A stretch of 64,000 nt of DNA from Morganella morganii_D (GTDB lineage: Bacteria; Pseudomonadota; Gammaproteobacteria; Enterobacterales; Enterobacteriaceae). Under the pieces are notes generated by a model, which saw only the letters and a list, made by a program, of their open reading frames with translations, ran no database searches and had not been told where the DNA came from. Made by a program: the position numbers and the translations under genes. Location: NCBI GenBank assembly GCA_044772875.1, contig CP173058.1:2356001-2420000 (forward strand), given 5' to 3'. Position 1 is the stretch's first letter; each line of letters opens with the position of its first letter. Below, one piece after another: positions 9,085 to 18,392 of the stretch.

Positions 9085-9288
9085 TTAGCGTGGCAGTTTA
9101 CGCGACAACTCATACTGCCCGCTTCCCTTTATCTGAACCAGCATCTGTTTCCGGGGATTATGCCACCTCATGACCATCAGAAGTGCGTTTAAGACAATGT
9201 CTTTTATCATCAGGGGTTTCATTGAACAACCGATAATTTTGCGGGAAAACCGATCAACAACCACGGTCAGACACAACCAGCCTTCAGG
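9085..9288 (-). pseudogene. Remnant of an IS3-family transposase (OrfB, rve domain)
   Basis: The minus strand encodes PEGWLCLTVVVDRFSRKIIG and then CSMKPLMIKDIVLNALLM, the well-known internal block of IS3-family OrfB integrase-core transposases (usually GWLYLAVVxDLFSRxVVGWxM). The following segment, which should be the HSDQGSQY catalytic block, is degraded to VQIKGSGQYELSRK and then a stop. Neither the N-terminus with the first catalytic aspartate nor the C-terminus with the glutamate is present. It is a dead fragment between the iron operon and the fimbrial operon and marks an old insertion or rearrangement point. The rest of 8976-9448 contains no other recognisable gene. Confidence 0.75.
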
Positions 9289-9448
9289 GGGGCAGGATGG
9301 AACCCGCCATCCCCGTAAACACAGACCGGCTTCAGCCGGAATTGCCCGGCCTGCTCCGTCAGCTTCAGGTCTGTCTGATGCGGTCGTGAATATCTTATGT
9401 GCACTAAAGGATAATTTTCCGTGAGATATTATTTTTCTGTATACTCCA

Positions 9449-10660
9449 TTAACGGTATATAATCCCCAACGTCACTGCCCCGGAATAATTTCCCGGAAGC
9501 GTATTATTTGTTGTGCAGGCATACCATTGGACCGGCACACTGGCACTGGAGGATGAACCCGACAGCTCCGTTACTGTGTATCCGGCCAATTGTGACGATG
9601 GATTAAACAGAACAGAACTCGCGGGATTGCCCGCTGAGCAATTCTTTGAAGGTGAACTTCCGAGCTCACCACGCACTACAATCCCCGTGCCATCGATATT
9701 TGATTTATTGGTTTCATTATTGATTAAACCGAGCCCGTATCCATCCGTCGTTGCTGTTCCTGTTATCGCTGTTGCACGGATATAAGCTCTGGCCGTCACC
9801 GAGCTGCCGCCACAATTAACGGATAATACATCAGACACGGATGCTGAAACAGCCGGCGTGGTCGATAAATTATCAAAAACAACAGAATTATTCCCGGCAC
9901 TGATTGTACACGGCGGTGCCTGAACAATCAGTCTGTCACCTGTATAAAGAATTTGTTTACTGGCTATGATGCTTTCGGTACCTGTTGATGTCCCCTGATT
10001 AAAAAATAGTTGTGTTAAATTATATGTTCCGTAAGGAACGTTTGGACTGATATAGGCCCAAAGCGTTAAATTCAATGTCGCCGGCACGTTTCCGATAGCA
10101 GAGTTAGCAGCGCCGCCATAATATATGTCCCCACTCGTGGGAGCCGCAGCCGGATAGAGGCAATTTCTTGCAAGACTTGCTGCTGATGCGGTAGAAGAGC
10201 TTAATTTACCCTGACTGTCCCAAACACCATCAATTGAGTAGATCTTTGTTTTACCATTGACCTCTGCTGTCGATGTACCTATATTCACTTTTGCGCCGGA
10301 GCTGGTTCCGGTTACTCCGACAACAATATCACTTCGTCCGCTTACAGCAGCGGTTCCTGTATACCCGTTTACGGTCACTGGTGTCTGGCAAGTCGCACTA
10401 CTGGCACCGGAAGTCGTTAATCCTCCTCCTGACATCCGTAAACTATATCCTGAATATGTGATTGTTGTACCCGTTCCTCCGCTGAGTGTTCCGTTTATGG
10501 CCGTCAGATTCATCATACTGCCGGGAAAAACAATATAATCAGTGGCGAAGGCCGGAGAAAACAAAAAGAACGCAGCTCCCGGTAATACCCCGGCAAATAA
10601 TTGGCGTCGTTTAGTACGGCTGAGTATTGATATAAAGAGGGATATGGTGATTTTTCTCAT
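9449..10660 (-). CDS. Putative fimbrial tip adhesin (two-domain pilin-fold protein)
   Basis: 403 residues from the chosen ATG; the ORF extends 12 codons further upstream. An N-terminal hydrophobic signal region ends near PAFA-T (about residues 36-40). The N-terminal half (about 40-240) is Ser/Thr/Gly-rich and contains two cysteines. The C-terminal part (from about PPCTISAGNNSVVF) has the look of a pilin domain: a PCTIS-type cysteine strand, a second cysteine in LSVNCGGSS, and a final hydrophobic strand (GAVTLGIIY). A long N-terminal domain joined to a C-terminal pilin domain is the architecture of chaperone/usher tip adhesins. It is the last gene of the operon, where tip adhesins often lie. 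The receptor cannot be predicted. Confidence 0.6.
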   Translation of the reverse strand: MRKITISLFISILSRTKRRQLFAGVLPGAAFFLFSPAFATDYIVFPGSMMNLTAINGTLSGGTGTTITYSGYSLRMSGGGLTTSGASSATCQTPVTVNGYTGTAAVSGRSDIVVGVTGTSSGAKVNIGTSTAEVNGKTKIYSIDGVWDSQGKLSSSTASAASLARNCLYPAAAPTSGDIYYGGAANSAIGNVPATLNLTLWAYISPNVPYGTYNLTQLFFNQGTSTGTESIIASKQILYTGDRLIVQAPPCTISAGNNSVVFDNLSTTPAVSASVSDVLSVNCGGSSVTARAYIRATAITGTATTDGYGLGLINNETNKSNIDGTGIVVRGELGSSPSKNCSAGNPASSVLFNPSSQLAGYTVTELSGSSSSASVPVQWYACTTNNTLPGNYSGAVTLGIIYR

Positions 10661-10733
10661 TATCCTTAATCCTGTCATTAATAATGCTGAATACAAATAA
10701 CAAAACGTATTTACTAAAAAACAGCAGCGTTAC

Positions 10734-11945
10734 TCAGAGTGTTAATTCTGACTGCACTTGCCGGAGAGAGCGTATCCATGGAGCATTTTTCCGGAAAGTT
10801 ACCGGTAGTTCATTCATAGCCTGACGTGCGGCAAACTTTGTCGGGTATTCTCCGGCCACTAACACATACCACGGCTGGTTATGACGAACCGTTTTATACA
10901 CCAGATAATTTTTAAGGCGGGCATTCTTTGCACTCGTATATAACCCCCCCGGAGTCGCTGCGCTTGCGAGTTGTAATGTATAATGATCCTTTGATGCTGT
11001 ACGCAGATCCCCGCCTGAATCAGTATTTTTCCGGGATACCGATACCCCGTTTTTTCCGGATTGTTTATCCGGTGCTGTACTCAGGCTTCCTCCGGTGATC
11101 TGTTCTTTCTGAGAACGGATTTCCTGCGTAACCTTTTCCTTTTGCGGCGGCTCCTGCAACGGCACCGGCAGTTCCTGTGTCCGGATGGTATTTTCTGATA
11201 ATTCAGGTCCGCCGGTTTCAGGCAGCTCTGCCGGTAAATAAGATGCAGCATGTTTACCGGTCACCACACCCGGCAGCTCCTCCTCTTTTTCAGCGGAAAG
11301 CGTTGCCCGGGTTACCGCACCGGCAGAGCCGGAAAGCAGACTTTTTTCTTCAAACGCCGTGATAACATCCCTGAATCGCTGTATCAGGGAAGCCGCCGCC
11401 GTATGCCACTGTCGCCTGACTTTTTCTGTACGCGATACAGCAACCTCTTCTGCCGTGCTTGTGTCAGCACCGTATACCGCAGGTAAACGGTCACAGTCTG
11501 ATAAAACGGGAGCACGATAAATTTTGGGCTGCGACCGGGCTTCAGATGCCAGTGCCGATAAAGCCTGTTCAGCCATTAATTGCACATCGCTGTCCTGCTG
11601 CTGGTTATGCGCACGCTGTAACCACCATAGCGCACACCCCGGATTCCGTTCTCCGCCGATACCATCATAAAACATGACCCCCAGGTTATACTGAGCCAGC
11701 GGAACATTCTGTCGTGCCGCCTGATGTATCCAGTAACGTCCCTGTTCAATATTTTGACGGACGCCATCCCCGTTAAGATAAGCAACACCCGTCTGATACA
11801 GCGCCCATGGCGGTATTTCCGCCGGCGAAAATGCCGGAATATCTTTTTCTTTCAACTCAGGCTGGTTTGCGGATACCGTCCCTGAATAAATAAGCGGCCC
11901 CGTTAATAACCAACTGAAATACAGATAAAAACATCTTTTCCGCAT
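10734..11945 (-). CDS. Sel1-repeat and SPOR-domain protein inside the fimbrial operon
   Basis: 403 residues. A signal peptide (about 1-26) leads into two Sel1-like repeats at about residues 48-115, recognisable from ALYQTGVAYLNGDGVRQNIE and AQYNLGVMFYDGIGGERNPG. A long, low-complexity Pro/Glu/Gln/Ser linker (about 150-315) follows, then a C-terminal SPOR-like domain beginning at HYTLQLASAATPGGL and including KTVRHNQPWYVLVAGEYPTKFAARQAM. SPOR domains bind peptidoglycan lacking stem peptides, usually at the division site, and Sel1 repeats mediate protein contacts. The gene starts directly after the usher stop, so it is co-transcribed with the fimbriae. A peptidoglycan-binding helper is not a standard chaperone/usher component. 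A role in anchoring or siting the usher or fimbriae is inference. Confidence 0.75.
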   Translation of the reverse strand: MRKRCFYLYFSWLLTGPLIYSGTVSANQPELKEKDIPAFSPAEIPPWALYQTGVAYLNGDGVRQNIEQGRYWIHQAARQNVPLAQYNLGVMFYDGIGGERNPGCALWWLQRAHNQQQDSDVQLMAEQALSALASEARSQPKIYRAPVLSDCDRLPAVYGADTSTAEEVAVSRTEKVRRQWHTAAASLIQRFRDVITAFEEKSLLSGSAGAVTRATLSAEKEEELPGVVTGKHAASYLPAELPETGGPELSENTIRTQELPVPLQEPPQKEKVTQEIRSQKEQITGGSLSTAPDKQSGKNGVSVSRKNTDSGGDLRTASKDHYTLQLASAATPGGLYTSAKNARLKNYLVYKTVRHNQPWYVLVAGEYPTKFAARQAMNELPVTFRKNAPWIRSLRQVQSELTL

Positions 11946-11946
11946 A

Positions 11947-14697
11947 TTACGGGGTATCCTGTTTCTCAGCTGACAGCCACTTTGGCGTTACAACCGGTAC
12001 CGATGGTACTTCCGTTGCTCCCGCTGCATATCCCTGTATTGCAGATTCATTTTTTAACGACGGTTTTATTACCTCCGCCTCACTCTTCACTTCGGTCTGG
12101 TTCCGGGATAAACACTGTAAAGTGACCTGACGAAGACCCACATCCGGACTGAGTATTAATTTGCTGATATTAAACGAGGCAATACAACGTTGTGAGGAAT
12201 CCTGTCCCCATTTCACAAAAATCCTTCCCGACTCAGGTAACCCTGCCATATAAACCTGGCCACTGTCCCCCACAATAGAACTGTTTTCATCAATCGGTTT
12301 TTCGCTCATTAACGACGCTACAGCACCAAAAGGAACGACCGTTTTATTATGTTTTAAGGTCATCAGTACCTGATAACCGACACGTGTGGCGAATGTTGCC
12401 TTAACCACGGCTCCTTTTGTCGGATACACATTGATATTCGACTGAACTAATTCCACATCATCAGGTAAGGTACTCGGGTCAAGCCCGACGCTGTTTTTGG
12501 TATACGCGGAAAGGTAAGGGGCAATCGCATATCCGCGCCAGTCGGTAAATGAATTTCCGTTCGTAACACGTACCCCGGGGGCATCAGGCGCACTGATAAG
12601 CGCTACCGGGTCGCCCAGTGTGTTGGATAATGTAATACCCTCTGAATGCATAACTAATCCCCCGCCGGCATTCATATTTATGCTGCGGGAGTCATTACTG
12701 TAGCTGTAGCCTGCACTCAGCGTGCCTTTACTGCCCTGGTATCCTGCATTCAGGTTGCTGTTTGCCGTCTGTCCCTGATTACCCCAACTCTGGGACAGGT
12801 TGTAGTTCACACGGCTGTCAGGTAAATAACCACTCAGTCCTGCCTGGTTCTGTGTTCGCCCATGATTGTCATGACTGACAGAAGTCGTTGCATAGACAGA
12901 TTGCAGCGCAGATGAGGAGCCGAATATGCTGAACGGAATGTTAACACTGACAGAGAGCTGACGGTTTTCAGGCCATTGTCCTGAATCGCTCTTCACCCGG
13001 TCAATGTTATAATGAATGCCATAATTAATTCCCCTGACATTATTGCTGTAACCTAATGACAAACCTGTCAGTGTCCGGTCACTGCCCCAGTAATCATCCC
13101 GGCTGGCGCGGAAACTCAGTGAACCCCAATCCCCCATTTGCTGGCTAAGCTGAGTCTGAAAACTGCTGCGCCGGCGTTGTCCTGTCCACGGGCTCACGCC
13201 ATCACTTAACCTATATCCTTCACTATTAAATTCATTAAAACTATAATAATGTTCTGTTGAATATCGTAATGCCGTTAAATCGACTGATGTGCCGGTTGAT
13301 AACAGACTTTTTGAATACCGTAACCGGTAAGATTGTCCCGTCAGTGTATTTCCGTGTTCAAACTTAGAAGAAGAGTGTGTGATATCCGCAGACATTGCGC
13401 CAATATCCCCCAGCGATACTCCCATGCCCCCGCTGGCAGCATGATAATCTCCGGATAATAATGTCCCCCCGTATACCGTGATATTTTTGGGCAACCCATA
13501 AACCCCGGTGAACAGTATAAAGTCCGCATTTCGTGATTTGCTGGTATAGCCGCCGTTATAACGTCCGCCGGTCAGTTCATATTTCCATCCGCCGGGGCGC
13601 AACATCATCGGTAAGGAGGAATACGGCACAATAAACTGACGCTCAGTACCATCCGCTTCTGTCACGGTGACATCATAGTCACCCGACATCCCGGACTGCT
13701 GAATATCATTAATGGAGAAAGGTCCCGGCGCCACATAAGTTTCGTAGACAATATTTCCGTTCTGCCGTACGGTGATACGGGCATTGCTGTTGGCAACGCC
13801 GCTGACAACCGGTGCAAACCCCCGCAGCTGATTCGGCAGCATCTGTTCATTAGAGCTGAGTTTTATGCCTTTAAAAGGTATCCCGTCAATGACCTCACTG
13901 CCCGTACTGCTTTCCCCGACTAAAAGTGTTGATCGTAATCCTCTGATATCACGGGATAAATAGGTGTTTGAGAACTTTGTCTGTGAATGGCTGTAAGCGG
14001 TATTGCCCCCGCCGCTGTTGTTGGAGTATGAGTGTGTCATCGTACTGCGCAGCCGCCACGGACCGGCATTAGCCCCCATACGGAATGAGGCAAATACGTT
14101 ATCATTCGTCGTTTTTTGTTGTCCTGACGTATTTGTTGTCCGGCCGGCACTGATATTATAGTTTGCCAGCAGTGCCGGAATACCATCTTCCCATAAATGA
14201 GGATCAGCCCAGTTACCGTACGATGGCTGCATTGCAATTTGCGGAACACTGATATCGAGACGCAGACGTGCTAAATTCAGCTTAGTGACTGCCTGAGGAA
14301 TATATTCAGCCAAATCTTCAATCACTGTTTGCGGAGGAAGATTCTTGAGTTCCGGAACGTGATTAACATCAATTCCCCATTGCTCTAACTGAGACAATGT
14401 AAGTAAAGGTGCGATCTGCCCCTGAGCATTTTTCCGGAAATTAAGTACCACTTCCCCGACGCTTTGCTGATTCATGAAAACATTAACTGTGTACTCCCCT
14501 TCAGCTACACCGCCAGGATTAGCAAATACAGATAAATCTACCTGTGTATTTTCTCCCAGAAAAGCGGGATCAAAATAATCCTCAGCCCGGGATGAAGAAT
14601 ATCCCCCTAAACACAGGGCAATCACTAACGGATGATAAATAAAAATATTTTTATCTGACCGGCGGTGAATAAGCGCCGCATAATTAAACCTGGACAT
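11947..14697 (-). CDS. Fimbrial outer-membrane usher (PapC/FimD family)
   Basis: 916 residues, typical for ushers. The signal region is followed by the N-terminal chaperone-binding domain (YFDPAFLGENTQVDLSVF, then GEYTVNVFMN). The barrel contains the plug (LRGFAPVVSGVANSNARITV) and a GPFSINDI segment. The C-terminal domains include GAVASLMSEK, SIVGDSGQVYMAGLPESG and the cysteine pair around RCIASFNISK and VTLQC. The usher forms the outer-membrane pore that accepts chaperone-subunit complexes and assembles the fibre. It lies between the chaperone genes and the Sel1/SPOR gene in a continuous minus-strand operon. Confidence is very high. Confidence 0.95.
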   Translation of the reverse strand: MSRFNYAALIHRRSDKNIFIYHPLVIALCLGGYSSSRAEDYFDPAFLGENTQVDLSVFANPGGVAEGEYTVNVFMNQQSVGEVVLNFRKNAQGQIAPLLTLSQLEQWGIDVNHVPELKNLPPQTVIEDLAEYIPQAVTKLNLARLRLDISVPQIAMQPSYGNWADPHLWEDGIPALLANYNISAGRTTNTSGQQKTTNDNVFASFRMGANAGPWRLRSTMTHSYSNNSGGGNTAYSHSQTKFSNTYLSRDIRGLRSTLLVGESSTGSEVIDGIPFKGIKLSSNEQMLPNQLRGFAPVVSGVANSNARITVRQNGNIVYETYVAPGPFSINDIQQSGMSGDYDVTVTEADGTERQFIVPYSSLPMMLRPGGWKYELTGGRYNGGYTSKSRNADFILFTGVYGLPKNITVYGGTLLSGDYHAASGGMGVSLGDIGAMSADITHSSSKFEHGNTLTGQSYRLRYSKSLLSTGTSVDLTALRYSTEHYYSFNEFNSEGYRLSDGVSPWTGQRRRSSFQTQLSQQMGDWGSLSFRASRDDYWGSDRTLTGLSLGYSNNVRGINYGIHYNIDRVKSDSGQWPENRQLSVSVNIPFSIFGSSSALQSVYATTSVSHDNHGRTQNQAGLSGYLPDSRVNYNLSQSWGNQGQTANSNLNAGYQGSKGTLSAGYSYSNDSRSINMNAGGGLVMHSEGITLSNTLGDPVALISAPDAPGVRVTNGNSFTDWRGYAIAPYLSAYTKNSVGLDPSTLPDDVELVQSNINVYPTKGAVVKATFATRVGYQVLMTLKHNKTVVPFGAVASLMSEKPIDENSSIVGDSGQVYMAGLPESGRIFVKWGQDSSQRCIASFNISKLILSPDVGLRQVTLQCLSRNQTEVKSEAEVIKPSLKNESAIQGYAAGATEVPSVPVVTPKWLSAEKQDTP

Positions 14698-14730
14698 GCC
14701 TGATATATCCTCTGCAATGTGATCTTTTAA

Positions 14731-15576
14731 TTATTGTTTGTCATTATTCAAAGCCCTGGTCATGAGCTCAGTCGGCACACCATAATCATCAAGCAATTGC
14801 CAGCGTACTTCACTAAAAGAGGCTGTATCCGGCAAAGCGTATATTTGTTGTCCGAGAGGCGGAACCATCCTGAATAATTCTTTATCCTCAATTGCTTTTC
14901 CGCCCACTGACAATGAATCAAACGTGGCATAAAAAGGCGTCGGATTAATGACCACAAGCTGTGTTCCCCGGCTCCGGAATTGTAATGACTCTGCAATATG
15001 CCGGGCGTTATATACCGGTAATCCTTCCGGCCGGTAAAATAACTTTAAGGTGTTTTGTAATGCCAGGATAATATGAGCCTGACCTTTTTTGAGATTTTTA
15101 TGGTTCTCCTCAGATTTACTTTGACCCGGTATTGCTTTAATTTGAAACGCAAAAACAGACTCCCGGTCCGTTGGCAGCGTATTCCGGACTCTGCGGATAC
15201 GTAAGGTGACTTTTTCCCCGCCACTTAAGCGTTCCAAAGGAGGAAGCACAATAAAAGGGGATGATAATGTTGTTTCTGTCTCTGAAATATCAACAGAATC
15301 CGGCAACTCAGAGGGCCATGTATCAATGCGTGACTGCACTAAATACACAGTTTGCGTATCATTTGTTACCTCAAACGTTACACCTTTGCGCTCTTTTTCA
15401 GGATAAATAATACGTACAGATTGCAGAGTGATACCATTTCGTTCATTTATATTTCCTGCCCGGGTTTGCATACTTCCCAGAAGTAATAATGCTCCGAAAA
15501 ATAAATAGCAGCTCCTGCCCGCAATATATTGCAGTACCCGGTATTTACATTTTTTCCGGTTCACAATATTTTTCAT
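14731..15576 (-). CDS. Periplasmic fimbrial chaperone (PapD family), third copy
   Basis: 281 residues with a long N-terminal basic and hydrophobic signal region ending near QTRAG. The first Ig-like domain has LQSVRIIYPEKERKGVTFEV, the partner arginine-rich strand and TDRESVFAFQIKAIPG, the F1-G1 region that donates a strand to pilins. The second domain has LKLFYRPEGLPV and VVINPTPFYATF. It overlaps the preceding chaperone gene by four bases (ATGA coupling) and lies directly before the usher. Three chaperone genes occur in this operon, so this one may serve the adhesin or a specialised subunit; which subunit is unknown. Confidence 0.9.
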   Translation of the reverse strand: MKNIVNRKKCKYRVLQYIAGRSCYLFFGALLLLGSMQTRAGNINERNGITLQSVRIIYPEKERKGVTFEVTNDTQTVYLVQSRIDTWPSELPDSVDISETETTLSSPFIVLPPLERLSGGEKVTLRIRRVRNTLPTDRESVFAFQIKAIPGQSKSEENHKNLKKGQAHIILALQNTLKLFYRPEGLPVYNARHIAESLQFRSRGTQLVVINPTPFYATFDSLSVGGKAIEDKELFRMVPPLGQQIYALPDTASFSEVRWQLLDDYGVPTELMTRALNNDKQ

Positions 15577-16322
15577 AGCATTTCCTTCAACGCGGAAATA
15601 GATTGTAAGTAAGGTTTGCTCACCGCGCCATAATCGTTAATAACGGTATATTTTGCCCCTTCGGCTTTTCCGTCAACGTGATATGTTTTCTTTGAAAACG
15701 GAGCTATCATTGCACCGGATTTTTCCAGTTCGATATTTTGACCTTTAAGACTCAGCGTATTCAAAGTCAGGTAATACGGGGTCGGGTTTTCCATCACCAC
15801 AGTGTCTTTATAAGTATGAAATACCAGTTTATTTTGTGCTTCGCGTGCAGTCATTGATAGCTCAGCCGGGCGGTAAAACAGTTTAATCAGGGTCTGAATA
15901 CCGACTGAAACCTGAGCTGTCACCGCTGATTCATCTGCTTTCCCGGGAGGCGTTGTTGAAGGTATAGCCAAAAAGCTCAGATAAAATACCGATTCACGGT
16001 CATCCGGCAGGTTTATTGCTCCCTGAGATAAAATACGCACCGTATACTGACTTTGTGGTTCTAATCTGAATAAAGGAGGTATAACCAAAAACGGAGCACT
16101 ATTCTTTTCCTGTTCATTCTGAACAGCGCTATTCAATACTTCTGCTTTGACTAAATACAGTTTGTCACTTAAATTCTGAATACCTGCTGTTGTACTTTTT
16201 TCTCCCGCATAAAAAATTACTCTTGTCTGAGGTAATTTCAGTCCTTCAGCAGCCTGAGTTGATATAGGCAGCCAAAATAAAATAACATAAAACAGGACCG
16301 TTAATCCGGTGAGATTTCGCAT
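15573..16322 (-). CDS. Periplasmic fimbrial chaperone (PapD family), second copy
   Basis: 249 residues from the ATG at 16322, which has a GGAAAG ribosome site eight bases upstream; a TTG at 16343 and an ATG at 16337 are in frame but have no such site. After the signal peptide, LKLPQTRVIFYAGEKSTT and VKAEVLNS form the first strands, PDDRESVFYLSFLAIPS is the F1-G1 region, and IKLFYRPAELSM with VVMENPTPYYLTLN marks domain two. It begins just past the end of the preceding pilin gene and overlaps the next chaperone by four bases. Function is folding and delivery of pilin subunits in the periplasm. Confidence 0.9.
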   Translation of the reverse strand: MRNLTGLTVLFYVILFWLPISTQAAEGLKLPQTRVIFYAGEKSTTAGIQNLSDKLYLVKAEVLNSAVQNEQEKNSAPFLVIPPLFRLEPQSQYTVRILSQGAINLPDDRESVFYLSFLAIPSTTPPGKADESAVTAQVSVGIQTLIKLFYRPAELSMTAREAQNKLVFHTYKDTVVMENPTPYYLTLNTLSLKGQNIELEKSGAMIAPFSKKTYHVDGKAEGAKYTVINDYGAVSKPYLQSISALKEML

Positions 16323-16339
16323 ATATATTCTTTCCATGT

Positions 16340-16993
16340 TCAATCATAAGCTAATTGAAAAGTAACAGTAGCTTTAAACGAACCTACTTCATGATCCGGT
16401 GCACTGCTGCATGGTGAATAACTGCCACACGATAACTGAGCAGTTACATTTAATGAGGTGCCATTCAGTGAAGCAATGGTATTTCCCGTTTTTGCCTGAA
16501 TAACCCCGCCTCCCTGCGAACCGCCAACCACCGCAATATTGGAATTATCTGCAAATAAAGGTTGACCACTAACTGATAACTTCAGGCCATAACCATTTGC
16601 TGTATATTCACCTGCGGAATTTGGTTGATCAGCAAAATAGTAATCAGCGCCCCCTAATTGTACCGTTCTTCCTTTAACCATTATTTTCGGAAGCGCTGTT
16701 GTAAAACTTTGATTACTGCACTCATTAAAAGAGATGGTTAATCCGCCCGGATATGTCACGCCATCACCAACTAATTCGGCAGACTGTAATCCAGTTCCGT
16801 CACTGGTAAAATCGATCGTCGAAGGCACGGTCATTGTGCAGGTTGGTGCGATAAAGGTTGCTGAAAAATTAACGGTTACTGAATCAGTATCCGCTTTTGC
16901 AACAGTATTTAAGCCGCTTACTGCAAGCAAACAAAACAGAAATAGTCCGGCATCACGCAAGGATAATGGATGACATAAAACTGAAAGCCTCAT
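16340..16993 (-). CDS. Fimbrial subunit (pilin fold)
   Basis: 217 residues after a GGGAGA ribosome site. The signal peptide ends near AKADTD; the mature N-terminus SVTVNFSATFIAPTCTMTVP is a classic pilin donor strand with the first cysteine. The second cysteine follows in FNECSNQS, and there is an additional pair near the C-terminus (QLSCGSYSPCSS). It ends with an alternating hydrophobic strand (FKATVTFQLAYD) recognised by chaperones. It is too divergent from the first pilin of this operon to be a duplicate, so it is likely a minor or adapter subunit. Confidence 0.82.
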   Translation of the reverse strand: MRLSVLCHPLSLRDAGLFLFCLLAVSGLNTVAKADTDSVTVNFSATFIAPTCTMTVPSTIDFTSDGTGLQSAELVGDGVTYPGGLTISFNECSNQSFTTALPKIMVKGRTVQLGGADYYFADQPNSAGEYTANGYGLKLSVSGQPLFADNSNIAVVGGSQGGGVIQAKTGNTIASLNGTSLNVTAQLSCGSYSPCSSAPDHEVGSFKATVTFQLAYD

Positions 16994-17009
16994 TCTGACT
17001 CTCCCTGAA

Positions 17010-17624
17010 TTACGGAATAATCCCCGTGATGGTTAACGTTGCCTGAAAAGCGCCGGGAAGCGTGTTGCTGCTGTCTGCCAGACCCACCAGTCCCACCCAT
17101 AACACCTGATTTTCAGTAAAATCATTGCTGTCAGTTAACGGAATTAACGACACCGTTTCTCCGTTCGCAATCGCTTTGCCTGCAATGCCGTCAGCGTAAA
17201 AATTATTCAGCGAAGGGGGCGTATCGCGTTCCGCCTCCGACCTGGCCGGCTGTACCATAAAACCGACCCCGTTGGTTCCGTCCGGCCATTTACTGTCGTT
17301 ATCAAGAAAAACCAGATTATTTGACGCGTAGGGCGTTGTCCCCGATATCATCACCTGAGGCGTGACCGCATAATTACAGGTCACAACAGCAGAAACCGGC
17401 TGGATTTCCACCGTCTTTCCCGGTGAAAAATCAGCGGCAAGCCGCGGCATAAAGGTCAGAACAGGCTCGCTGTTATAATCCAGGCTGCAAATGCCATCGG
17501 TAATGGTGGCAATAAACTGTGTCGTCTGAGCTGTACCCACCGGGGTCTCTGCCGGGGCCTGAGCACTGCAGGAAACCAGAAATGCGCTGATAAAAACCCG
17601 GCGGTAATTATTGTACTGAACCAT
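17010..17624 (-). CDS. Fimbrial subunit (pilin fold)
   Basis: 204 residues from the ATG at 17624, chosen because a GGAAGG ribosome site precedes it and a signal peptide follows directly; the ORF itself extends nine codons further. The start overlaps the end of the upstream chaperone by 17 bases. The mature region has a cysteine in ITDGICSLDYNSEP and another in VVTCNYAVTP, then a hydrophobic C-terminal strand (FQATLTITGIIP). This is the pilin layout with one disulfide. It probably is a minor subunit between major shaft and tip. Confidence 0.8.
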   Translation of the reverse strand: MVQYNNYRRVFISAFLVSCSAQAPAETPVGTAQTTQFIATITDGICSLDYNSEPVLTFMPRLAADFSPGKTVEIQPVSAVVTCNYAVTPQVMISGTTPYASNNLVFLDNDSKWPDGTNGVGFMVQPARSEAERDTPPSLNNFYADGIAGKAIANGETVSLIPLTDSNDFTENQVLWVGLVGLADSSNTLPGAFQATLTITGIIP

Positions 17625-18348
17625 GAAAACCTTCCCGGCCGCCGTAATCATTGATAACCTGCCAGTGAACCTCTCCTTTCAGCGGCGCATCCGCAAAAAA
17701 CGTTTCCCCGTAAGGCGCAATCATATTCTGCTCCCGCTGCCTGCGGATACTGACCGGCTTACCGTTCACTTTCAGGCTGCTGAGGGTGATATAATACGGG
17801 GTCGGATTCGTCACTTTCAGCCGGTTGCCCGCAGCGGTAAACCGCAGTTGTCCCATGGCTTCTTTTTGTGTGACCGGTAAGCCGTAAGGACGGTAAAACA
17901 GTTTGATAATATTACCGGTGGCCACATTCAGAACGCCTTCCGGTGCAGAAAATTCCGTCTGGGCTGAGGAGGATGCCGGCAGGGCTGCCACGCGCAGATA
18001 AAAAAGCGATTCTTTGTTCTGAGGAAGGGTATTGCCCTTTTTTATTACCCGCAGCTGGTTCGTGCTTCCCGGCTCTAACCGGAAAAGTGCCGGTGACAGG
18101 ACAAAAGGCACGGACGTATCCTGACCGTCAACATCGCGGAATATCTGGGCTTTGACCAGAAAAGGGTGCACTGAACTGTCATCACTGCGCACACCGATAC
18201 TGCTGCCGGCTTCCTGAGTTCCGCTGACACCGGAAACAATGAGACGCGTGGCGGTCAGTGAAACGCCGGCCACGGAAGAGACCGACCAGAATGCCATCAT
18301 GAGAGCGGCAGCGGTACAGCCGGCTGTCCGGCGGAAAGAAAAGCACAT
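17608..18348 (-). CDS. Periplasmic fimbrial chaperone (PapD family), first copy
   Basis: 246 residues from the ATG at 18348, which has an AGGAACCGGGA ribosome region; the ORF runs ten codons further upstream. The signal peptide ends near SSVAG. VSLTATRLIVSGVSGTQEA, the NKESLFYLRVAALPA F1-G1 region, IKLFYRPYGLPV and VTNPTPYYITL are all PapD-family landmarks. It directly follows the major subunit gene, separated by a strong hairpin, and overlaps the next pilin gene. It is likely the chaperone for the major shaft subunit. Confidence 0.92.
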   Translation of the reverse strand: MCFSFRRTAGCTAAALMMAFWSVSSVAGVSLTATRLIVSGVSGTQEAGSSIGVRSDDSSVHPFLVKAQIFRDVDGQDTSVPFVLSPALFRLEPGSTNQLRVIKKGNTLPQNKESLFYLRVAALPASSSAQTEFSAPEGVLNVATGNIIKLFYRPYGLPVTQKEAMGQLRFTAAGNRLKVTNPTPYYITLSSLKVNGKPVSIRRQREQNMIAPYGETFFADAPLKGEVHWQVINDYGGREGFHGSVQ

Positions 18349-18392
18349 ATTCCCGGTTCCTGTTAACTGATAAACCAAATTCTCAGGAGATA

